The notes below the pieces were generated by a model. It searched no databases and had not been told where the DNA came from. It saw nothing but the letters and a program-made list of their open reading frames with translations. Below are positions 13,391-18,700 of a stretch of DNA of 18,700 nt, piece after piece (the stretch's first letter is position 1; each line of letters begins with the position of its first letter). Both the position numbers and the translations under genes were made by a program. This DNA comes from CAYJFK01 sp964369475 (lineage in GTDB: Bacteria; Bacillota; Clostridia; Oscillospirales; Feifaniaceae): positions 1 through 18,700 of the forward strand of contig CAYJFK010000049.1 of the NCBI GenBank assembly GCA_964369475.1. The letters run 5' to 3'.

Positions 13391-13440
13391 CGGATGCCGA
13401 GCGCCTCTACTGTAATTTTAATCGAAGCGCTCGGCATCCG
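13391..13440. repeat. 50-bp palindrome with perfect 14-bp arms
   Basis: CGGATGCCGAGCGC (13391-13404) and GCGCTCGGCATCCG (13427-13440) flank a 22-base spacer centred on TAATTTTAA, which is itself partly symmetric. There is no T-run. It could be a miniature element, a binding site or an RNA hairpin in the protease leader. Confidence 0.8.
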
Positions 13441-13561
13441 CACCGCCCGAGTATGCCCCATGCGGAGGAGCCACAGTTTGCACATTAAGCAAGCTATGCA
13501 CAAAAAACAGCAGGCAGGGCAAGCCTTACCTATATCACCCACAAAGTTAAAAGGAGAACAA

Positions 13562-15028
13562 ATGAGACATATTAAACTGCTATCCCTTGTTATGGCGCTT
13601 GCCATCGCCCTAAGCTTGACGGCGACAGCCGCAGAGGCTACTCCCGAAGTTGCTTCGGAGCAAGCTGAGCTTGCCGTAGAGCAAAGGGACTATGAAAAAT
13701 TCGAGGAAATATACGAGATATACAGGGACAACTTCTTCGAGGATAAAGAGGTTCAAGACATTCTGCTCGACACCATTAAGGGCGTAATGGAGCAAGACCC
13801 CGAAATGTTCGAGGTATTTGTAGATGCGCTACTTAGCTCGGGCGATAGGTTTTCGAAGTATTTAGACCCGCAAGAGGTCTACGACCTTGAGAATCAAAAG
13901 TCCTTTGGCGGTGTTGGCATAACTGTAAACGAGACACCGGCAGGTATAGCCATAACGGAAGTGACGCCTGACAGTCCGGCCGACATAGCAGGGCTTATGG
14001 TAGACGATGTTCTTGTAACTGTAAACGGCAATATTGTATCTAACCTTTCTGTCAATGTCGTTGTAGACATGGCGAGAGGCGAGGTCGGCACTGCCGTTGA
14101 ATATGGCATCTTGCGCCCGTCGACAGGGGAACTGCTCTCCTTTTCCCTTGTAAGAGAGCCCATAACGACGGTCACGGTAACATACGAGATATACGACGAC
14201 TATGCAGTGTGCGACATAAACGACTTTTCGGGTATGCTTACATTTATCGAGTTTTACCGATTTATGGGAGCACTTGAGGAGGCCGGAGTCGACAATGTTA
14301 TATTTGATGTAAGAGGAAACCCAGGCGGCGATCTTGGCGTTGTTCTTGACATACTAAACCTACTTCTCCCAACAGAGGATCTAACAATAACAACTGTATT
14401 GCCAAGAGACGAGGAGAACAAGGTTGAGTACAAATCGACAGGCAGAGGCACGCAGCTCGACAAGGTAGTTGTGCTTGTGGACGGCTATTCCGCATCGGCG
14501 GCCGAGCTCTTTGCCGTTGTACTTCAAGAGCACGACATAGCCGAGATTATAGGCACAGGCACATTCGGCAAAGCGATCGGGCAGACATATTTCGAGCTGT
14601 CAGACGGCACGATTGCCGTAATAACGACAATTCAGGTAACATCGCCATCGGGTCGCAAGTATCACGATGTGGGAGTAGCGCCCGACATATACATGCAAAA
14701 CTCCACAACTCCCCGTGTGCTCCCTGCCATGATGCCGCTAAACGACAGAAACTATACCGAAATATACATGGGTTCGGCGAGCGATGCAGTGCTTGCGCTG
14801 GAGCAGCGCCTTGTTTATCTTGGCCTGATGTCCAAGGCAGATGCACTGTTCGACGAGGCGACGGCAGGGGCAATTGCAGTCTATCAAACACGCTCGGGAC
14901 TTGCCGATACAGGCGAGTTTGACCTTGCAACGCTAATATCGCTAACAGATACTATAAACCACATAAAAACAATCCCGACGGAGAACGACGACCAATTTGC
15001 CGCCGCCGTTGAGATTATGGAGGGCTAA
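13562..15028 (+). CDS. S41 C-terminal processing peptidase with PDZ and PG-binding domains
   Basis: A 488-residue secreted serine protease of the CtpA/CtpB type. The signal peptide spans about residues 1-25. A PDZ domain covers about 115-195 (GGVGITV, DSPADIAGLMVDDVLVTVNG). The protease core holds VRGNPGGDL near 250, then YSASAAE with the predicted nucleophile Ser312, and GTFGK with Lys337, matching the Ser-Lys dyad spacing of 25 in E. coli Prc. Residues about 415-470 resemble a peptidoglycan-binding type 1 helix bundle (LEQRLVYLGLM...AVYQTRSGLADTG), so it likely acts at the wall. CtpB-type enzymes take part in SigK signalling in Bacillus, but substrate here is unknown. ATG 13562 has AGGAG at 13552-13556 and starts the signal peptide; an earlier in-frame ATG at 13394 is within the palindrome. 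The next gene starts 2 bases after the stop. Confidence 0.93.
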   Translation: MRHIKLLSLVMALAIALSLTATAAEATPEVASEQAELAVEQRDYEKFEEIYEIYRDNFFEDKEVQDILLDTIKGVMEQDPEMFEVFVDALLSSGDRFSKYLDPQEVYDLENQKSFGGVGITVNETPAGIAITEVTPDSPADIAGLMVDDVLVTVNGNIVSNLSVNVVVDMARGEVGTAVEYGILRPSTGELLSFSLVREPITTVTVTYEIYDDYAVCDINDFSGMLTFIEFYRFMGALEEAGVDNVIFDVRGNPGGDLGVVLDILNLLLPTEDLTITTVLPRDEENKVEYKSTGRGTQLDKVVVLVDGYSASAAELFAVVLQEHDIAEIIGTGTFGKAIGQTYFELSDGTIAVITTIQVTSPSGRKYHDVGVAPDIYMQNSTTPRVLPAMMPLNDRNYTEIYMGSASDAVLALEQRLVYLGLMSKADALFDEATAGAIAVYQTRSGLADTGEFDLATLISLTDTINHIKTIPTENDDQFAAAVEIMEG

Positions 15029-15030
15029 AA

Positions 15031-16236
15031 ATGGACGACGGCCGATGGCAATTAAAACTTGTCGATGCCGCCACACCGACTAAGCATGTCGTGGGGCTTG
15101 AAAGTGCTGAGCAGTATTATAAATCGGTCACAGATGCAAGCCTTACCATTGCAACGGGAGAGCTTGCCGAATGGGCAGACACAACGAGCGACGGTGCGCT
15201 CTTGCCCTTTATAAGCAGCGTGGAATTAGAGCAGTCGGAGCGCTGGGACGAGATCGAGCAATATGCAAAAAAACTGCTCGCCGCCTGCCTGCGCACCGAC
15301 AGAGATATGACATTCGGCGCCGCTATATATCCGCAAAAGCGTGATATAGAAGAACATACAGACCTTCGCTTTGCACATTATGCAAGAGAGGCAATGGTAG
15401 CGGTAGAGGTCGGCTTTGAGTTTTTGCATATATTTGATGCTACAAGCCTTGAAGAAGGCAGAGCGGCACTTCTTGCCGCAAAGGAAAGCGGCGATATACC
15501 TGTATTTGTAAGCTTTTCTTGCGACGAGGAGGGCATGGTGGGCGAATGCGATCTGCTCGCCGCCCTTGCCGTTATGCAGTCGCTCGGGTGCGATATGTTT
15601 GGCATTTCCTGCTACAACATGCCGAGCGTTGTTATAGGGCAGATTGCACGGCTATACCCATATGCAACGGTACCTCTCTTTGCAAAGCTCGATGCATACG
15701 AAACAGAGGGATACGAGAGTGCCCTTATGTCGCCGGGCAAGTTCGGCGCATACACTCGCCTTGCTCTCGAAGCGGGGGCGCAGGTCATATTCACGGGTGC
15801 AGGCGCATCGGGCGAATATGCAAAGGCTGTCCGTACCGAGATAGAGGGCTTTAAGGAAAGCGATATAACGGCGGAGGAGAAGGACAAAGAGGCACTTCTG
15901 TCGGCAACACCAAAAGAGGTGCATTTTATCGACCCCATGCTCGACATATCAGAGCCGATATATGTCGGCACATCGCTCGACGAGGATATATTCGAGGCAG
16001 AGGAAGAAGGCTATACCGCCGTTAAAATTCACCTTCGTGATGTAGACGATTTTGAAATGTTCGAAGAAAGCCTATACATGCTCGAACTCCCCTTATGCCT
16101 ATCGGCAGACGATCTCTCTCTTTTCGAGCGTGCCGCAATGATATACCCAGGTCGTGCCATATACGACGGCACATGCGACTTTGACGAGAGGGAGCTTGCC
16201 GAGGTTATAAAGAGATACGGCATAATCGAACTTTAG
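15031..16236 (+). CDS. Degenerate homocysteine S-methyltransferase/pterin-domain-like protein
   Basis: The 401-residue cytosolic-looking protein has no signal peptide. Residues about 90-270 follow the homocysteine-binding barrel of MetH/BHMT enzymes: GFEFLHIFDATSLEEGRAAL, IPVFVSFSCDEEGMVGECDLL, GCDMFGISCYNMPSVV and FAKLDA. Of the three zinc ligands, the first Cys is kept (Cys194). The GGCCG motif, which gives the other two, reads TGAGA (A257-G258). Residues about 300-401 resemble a shortened pterin-binding (DHPS-like) half-barrel ending PLCLSADDLSLFERAAMIYPGRAIYDGT. The N-terminal 85 residues are not recognised. Catalysis by the zinc-thiolate mechanism is therefore doubtful. It begins 2 bases after the S41 protease stop, so the two are co-transcribed and perhaps translationally coupled; no clear ribosome binding site beyond GGAGGG in the end of the protease gene. 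A loose alignment: I am more confident of the fold than of any role. Confidence 0.6.
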   Translation: MDDGRWQLKLVDAATPTKHVVGLESAEQYYKSVTDASLTIATGELAEWADTTSDGALLPFISSVELEQSERWDEIEQYAKKLLAACLRTDRDMTFGAAIYPQKRDIEEHTDLRFAHYAREAMVAVEVGFEFLHIFDATSLEEGRAALLAAKESGDIPVFVSFSCDEEGMVGECDLLAALAVMQSLGCDMFGISCYNMPSVVIGQIARLYPYATVPLFAKLDAYETEGYESALMSPGKFGAYTRLALEAGAQVIFTGAGASGEYAKAVRTEIEGFKESDITAEEKDKEALLSATPKEVHFIDPMLDISEPIYVGTSLDEDIFEAEEEGYTAVKIHLRDVDDFEMFEESLYMLELPLCLSADDLSLFERAAMIYPGRAIYDGTCDFDERELAEVIKRYGIIEL

Positions 16237-16263
16237 CAAAAATTGCCATAAAAAGACGACAAA

Positions 16264-16306
16264 CAAAAGGAGTTTTTATGCATGTTATGCGTAAAAACTC
16301 CTTTTG
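16264..16306. terminator. Long hairpin ending the protease operon
   Basis: CAAAAGGAGTTTTTA and TAAAAACTCCTTTTG pair perfectly over 15 bp. The loop extends the stem with a T-G wobble and GCAT/ATGC, leaving a GTT triloop, so the stem is about 20 bp. It lies 28 bases after the stop. No T-run follows, so classic termination depends on the U-rich 3' arm; an RNase III-type processing site is an alternative. Confidence 0.6.
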
Positions 16307-16360
16307 CGTCGAATGTCTACTAATCCAAAACAGTATAGTTAAAAACAACATAAAAAAGAC

Positions 16361-16389
16361 TTGCTTTTTGCTCCTATTCAAGTTATTAT
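16361..16389 (+). promoter_or_regulatory. Promoter of the ferredoxin gene
   Basis: TTGCTT (16361-16366), 17 bp, TATTAT (16384-16389). The predicted start near 16396 leaves a leader of about 75 bases. Confidence 0.75.
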
Positions 16390-16399
16390 AAAAGTAGCC

Positions 16400-16445
16400 G
16401 ACACAATTTATGTGTGTCTCAAGGGTCATGCCCTTATCAGAGATA
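16400..16445 (+). promoter_or_regulatory. Structured leader of the ferredoxin mRNA
   Basis: Within the predicted leader, GACACA (16400-16405) pairs with TGTGTC (16413-16418), AAGGG (16421-16425) pairs with CCCTT (16431-16435), and TATC/GATA (16434-16444) can form a third small hairpin. They stand before the ribosome binding site AAGGAGG (16457-16463). A stabilising 5' structure is likelier than a riboswitch, because no known motif is seen. Confidence 0.4.
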
Positions 16446-16471
16446 GGCAATAAAAAAAGGAGGTATATATC

Positions 16472-16639
16472 ATGGCATATGTTATCAACGACGATTGCGT
16501 AGGCTGCGGTGCTTGCGTAGGCGAGTGTCCTGTTAGCGCTATTTCGGAAGACGGCGGCAAGTTCAAGATCGATGCAGACGCATGTATCGACTGTGGCGCT
16601 TGTGCAGGTGTATGTCCCGTGGGTGCTCCCCAAGCGTAA
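16472..16639 (+). CDS. Clostridial 2[4Fe-4S] ferredoxin
   Basis: A 55-residue electron carrier, MAYVINDDCVGCG at its start. Two C-x2-C-x2-C-x3-CP motifs are complete: Cys9, 12, 15, 19 and Cys38, 41, 44, 48, related by the internal duplication typical of clostridial ferredoxins. It accepts low-potential electrons, for example from pyruvate:ferredoxin oxidoreductase, which is encoded at 1205-4771. AAGGAGG (16457-16463) lies 8 bases before the ATG. It is a single-gene unit with its own promoter and terminator, consistent with high expression. Confidence 0.97.
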   Translation: MAYVINDDCVGCGACVGECPVSAISEDGGKFKIDADACIDCGACAGVCPVGAPQA

Positions 16640-16667
16640 GCTGGGACACCCTTATAACGGACAAGCC

Positions 16668-16713
16668 AAAGAGGTTATCGTAGGTGATTTTTCACCTGCG
16701 GTGACCTCTTTTT
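16668..16713 (+). terminator. Rho-independent terminator of the ferredoxin gene
   Basis: AAAGAGGT pairs with ACCTCTTT, with an inner TAGGTGA/TCACCTG stem around TTTT, followed by TTTTTG. It begins 28 bases after the stop. Confidence 0.85.
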
Positions 16714-16729
16714 GTCTGCAAAAATTAAT

Positions 16730-16758
16730 TTGCAAAAAGTTTGTTTAAAATATATAAT
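16730..16758 (+). promoter_or_regulatory. Promoter of trmN6 (and probably rsmI)
   Basis: TTGCAA (16730-16735), 17 bp, perfect TATAAT (16753-16758). Start predicted near 16765. Confidence 0.75.
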
Positions 16759-16805
16759 ATAGTCAGTTTGAAAATTTATGCTACTCATAAAGGGGGTGCG
16801 GCAAG

Positions 16806-17552
16806 GTGTGCGACATGGAGCGTGATATGGAGAGCTACACGAGAGAGGGCGAGCAGGTAGACAAGCTTCGTCAGGGGCGGGCGATAATACAAAAGAGTGA
16901 CGGCTTTAAATTTGGTACAGATGCCGTTTTGCTTGCCGATTTCGCCAAGGTTAAAAAGGGCGAGTCGCACTGCGACCTGTGCACAGGTGGCGGCATAGTG
17001 CCGATACTTATGCACAAGGAGGGTCGGCGCACCTCGTGTGTTGAAATCTCGGCCGAGTATGCCGACATGGCACGGCGCAGTGCCGCCATGAATGGCATGG
17101 ATATAGAGGTAATAGAGGGCGATATAAAGGAGATTAAAGATCTGCTTGCCCCCTCATCCTTCGAGGTCGTAACAGTAAATCCGCCATATTTCAAAGAGGG
17201 CGGCGGACTGCTCGGCGGCGACCGTCATATAGATGGGTCACGGCACGAGATATTTTGCAATATAACAGATGTCGTGTCGGCCGCCTCCCACCTGCTTATC
17301 CCATCGGGACGGCTTTACATGGTTCACCGCCCCGACCGCCTTGCCGACGTTATATGCGCAATGAGAGAGGCCAAAATCGAACCAAAACGCCTTCGTATGG
17401 TGCAGGGCACAGACAAAAAAGCGCCGACACTCTTTTTAATCGAGGGCAGGGTCGGCGGCCTGTGCGGAATGGTCTGCGAGCCGACACTTGTCGTCATGAG
17501 GGAGGGCGAGGAGACCGAGGAGATAAAGGAGATATACAAGGGTCGCAAATAG
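16806..17552 (+). CDS. trmN6: tRNA1(Val) A37 N6-methyltransferase-like protein (YabB/YfiC family)
   Basis: A 248-residue SAM-dependent Rossmann methyltransferase. The N-terminal part (EGEQVDKLRQGRAIIQKSDGFKFGTDAVLLADF) is the family hallmark. Motif I is DLCTGGGIVPI near residue 58, and the N6-adenine motif NPPY begins at residue 125. E. coli YfiC methylates A37 of tRNA-Val1; the Bacillus homologue YabB lies next to the rsmI homologue YabC, as here, without the small yazA between them. The start is uncertain: GTG 16806 (GGGGGTG about 7 bases upstream) or ATG 16815 (AAGGTG 6 bases upstream); the family signature begins well after both. rsmI follows after 175 bases with no terminator seen. Confidence 0.85.
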   Translation: MCDMERDMESYTREGEQVDKLRQGRAIIQKSDGFKFGTDAVLLADFAKVKKGESHCDLCTGGGIVPILMHKEGRRTSCVEISAEYADMARRSAAMNGMDIEVIEGDIKEIKDLLAPSSFEVVTVNPPYFKEGGGLLGGDRHIDGSRHEIFCNITDVVSAASHLLIPSGRLYMVHRPDRLADVICAMREAKIEPKRLRMVQGTDKKAPTLFLIEGRVGGLCGMVCEPTLVVMREGEETEEIKEIYKGRK

Positions 17553-17727
17553 ATGGCAAAGCCTGCGTGTGGCGGCCTGTCGAGCCGTATTGTTGCGGCG
17601 GGGGGGATGCTCGTGAATTTTTAGTTGTCGGTCACGGCGGTACTTGTATGGGAGTGCAAAGGCTTGCGATCTGAAATTTTGCGGCATCGGTATATTGGCA
17701 TTTAAAACCAAAGTAGCGGAGGTTTTT

Positions 17728-18570
17728 ATGGAGATAGAAAAAGGAACATTATATATAGTCGGCACGCCGATAGGCAACCTGTCCGACATGTCGCCGAGAG
17801 GACTCGAGGTGCTCGGAGGGGTCGATTTGGTGGCGGCGGAGGACACACGGGTTACCTCCAAGCTTCTGTCGAGATTTGAGATAAAAAAGCCCATGATTAG
17901 CTATTTCGAGCACAACATTCGTGAGCGTGGCGAGCTTATCTTGTCAAAGCTTGCCGAGGGACAGAGCGTGGCGCTCTGCACAGATGCAGGGATGCCTGCC
18001 GTCTCCGATCCGGGGGCCGATTTGGTGCGCCTTTGCCACGAGAGGGGCGTTGCGGTCGTCTGTATACCGGGGGCATCGGCGCTTACGGCAGCGCTCGCTC
18101 TGTCGGGCAGGGCGACGGGGCGCTTTTGCTTCGAGGGCTTTTTAACGACAAACAAAAAGAGCAGAAGGGAGCACCTCGAGGAGGTCAAGAGCGAGAGGCG
18201 CACACTGGTTTTTTACGAAGCACCGCACAAGCTTGTAAAAACGCTCGAGGACATGCTTGCCGCATGGGGCGATCGTGGGGTCACGCTTTGCAGAGAGATG
18301 ACAAAACTGCACGAGGAGGCAATATATACCACTCTGTCGGCGGCACTCGACATGTATGGCGAGCGGCCACCCAAGGGGGAGTTTGTGCTCGTAATAGACG
18401 GTGCGGCAGAGAGTGCAAGCGAGGGTCATACGAGGGAGGATATAGTAGCGGCACTCGTGTCGGCCGTCGCTGAGGGCATGTCGGGGCGAGATGCGGTTCG
18501 TCATGTGTCGGAGGTGCTCAGTGCGCCTAAGAATGAGGTGTACAGGGTCTATCAAGAGGAGAAGGAATAA
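17728..18570 (+). CDS. rsmI: 16S rRNA (cytidine1402-2'-O)-methyltransferase
   Basis: A 280-residue tetrapyrrole-methylase-fold enzyme that methylates the 2'-OH of C1402 in the ribosomal decoding centre. Motifs follow the family order: LYIVGTPIGNLSDMSPR (8-24), AAEDTRVTSKLL (36-47), the SAM-contact loop CTDAGMPAVSDPG (84-96), IPGASALTAALALSG (113-127), FEGFL (135-139), FYEAPHKL and REMTKLHEE. ATG 17728 has GGAGG at 17718-17722 and the usual MEIEKGTLY opening; an in-frame ATG at 17644 adds 28 residues without a ribosome binding site or family match. Length is normal. The stop codon is followed directly by the 22-bp tandem hairpin array. Confidence 0.96.
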   Translation: MEIEKGTLYIVGTPIGNLSDMSPRGLEVLGGVDLVAAEDTRVTSKLLSRFEIKKPMISYFEHNIRERGELILSKLAEGQSVALCTDAGMPAVSDPGADLVRLCHERGVAVVCIPGASALTAALALSGRATGRFCFEGFLTTNKKSRREHLEEVKSERRTLVFYEAPHKLVKTLEDMLAAWGDRGVTLCREMTKLHEEAIYTTLSAALDMYGERPPKGEFVLVIDGAAESASEGHTREDIVAALVSAVAEGMSGRDAVRHVSEVLSAPKNEVYRVYQEEKE

Positions 18571-18700
18571 GCGCCGCCGAGGGCGGCGAGGTGCGCCGCC
18601 GAGGGTGGCGAGTTGTGCCGCCAAGGGCGGCGAGGTGTGCCGCCAAGGGCGGCGAGGTGTGCCGCCGAGGGCGGCGAGGTGCGCCGCCGAGGGCGGCGAG
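18571..18700. repeat. 22-bp tandem palindrome array, about 6 units, open at right edge
   Basis: Five full 22-bp units and 20 bases of a sixth begin at the first base after the rsmI stop. The core is CGCCGCC-GAG-GGCGGCG, a hairpin with 7-bp arms and a 3-base loop. Variants (AAG for GAG, TGCCGCC for CGCCGCC) mostly keep the pairing. There are no spacers, which argues against CRISPR. The array leaves the window, so copy number is unknown. Like the array at 1-146 it is placed right after a gene's 3' end. Confidence 0.92.

Larger units (their letters stand above)
13220..13561. other. 342-bp intergenic region with repeats and palindromes
   Basis: No gene is supported. It has GTTGCCGCCGGC twice (13232-13243, 13252-13263), the hairpin at 13279-13298, two GCTTTGCGG fragments (13315 and 13369 areas) that recall the start of the 35-bp repeat at the left edge, and a long palindrome at 13391-13440. 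I found no convincing promoter for the protease gene. Confidence 0.65.

Noticed and set aside
13394..13561. Upstream ATG (13394) for the S41 protease
   Set aside because: It would put 56 residues before a clear signal peptide and starts inside the palindrome; AGGAG precedes the ATG at 13562.
16396..16471. Riboswitch in the ferredoxin leader
   Set aside because: The leader has small simple hairpins but no known aptamer pattern and no terminator before the ribosome binding site.
17553..17624. Short 23-codon frame between trmN6 and rsmI
   Set aside because: No good ribosome binding site, no similarity to the small YazA protein that occupies this place in Bacillus, and too short to support.
17644..17727. 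N-terminal extension of rsmI from ATG 17644
   Set aside because: No ribosome binding site, and the extra 28 residues do not match the family; GGAGG precedes ATG 17728.

Overview
The window looks like chromosomal DNA from an anaerobic, endospore-forming Clostridia-type Firmicute. Pointers are a single-chain pyruvate:ferredoxin oxidoreductase, a 55-residue clostridial 2[4Fe-4S] ferredoxin, a SpoIIE-type sporulation phosphatase, strong AGGAGG ribosome binding sites, TTG/GTG starts with good Shine-Dalgarno spacing, and tRNA genes that encode their CCA ends. I see no phage, plasmid or transposase gene. The genus cannot be fixed from the sequence alone.

Layout. 1-149: GC-rich 35-bp tandem repeat running off the left edge. 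160-4771 (minus): a flavodoxin-like protein and pyruvate:ferredoxin oxidoreductase, separated by 490 bp that hold two diverged copies of a dispersed structured repeat alternating with three GGCAG-type hairpins. 5127-5800 (plus): a Dabb-domain protein and a DUF2200 protein. 5811-5967: a large palindrome with heptamer repeats. 6022-6215 (minus): tRNA-Glu(TTC) and tRNA-Met(CAT) with their own promoter and terminator. 6333-8246 (minus): a short SpoIIE-like phosphatase. 8682-9812 (plus): a secreted protein with a degenerate NodB-like domain. 10308-13219 (plus): murI, DUF1934 and argS. 13562-16236 (plus): a secreted S41 C-terminal processing protease and a degenerate homocysteine-methyltransferase/pterin-domain protein. 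16472-16639: ferredoxin. 16806-18570: trmN6 and rsmI. 18571-18700: a second GC-rich tandem hairpin array (22-bp unit) running off the right edge.

How the genes fit together. Pyruvate oxidoreductase, ferredoxin and the flavodoxin-like protein form a natural set for anaerobic pyruvate oxidation and low-potential electron transfer, although each has its own transcription signals. The tRNAs, argS, trmN6 and rsmI serve translation. murI and the S41 protease point to the cell wall, and SpoIIE to sporulation.

The strongest candidate for something undescribed is the dispersed element of about 110-157 bp. Five copies occur here (888-996, 1029-1165, 8468-8624, 9979-10110, 10138-10276), all in the same orientation and all intergenic. 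The copies share a G-rich 5' block, a CCCCGAG block, a GTTAAAATCAGC-like block and a terminal GGAGAAA/TTTCTCC hairpin. Two copies sit just downstream of near-identical extended -10 promoters (TTGNAG, 17 bp, TATWAT preceded by TGA), so the family may be a small structured RNA. Terminal inverted repeats and a flanking direct repeat around one copy equally allow a MITE-like element.
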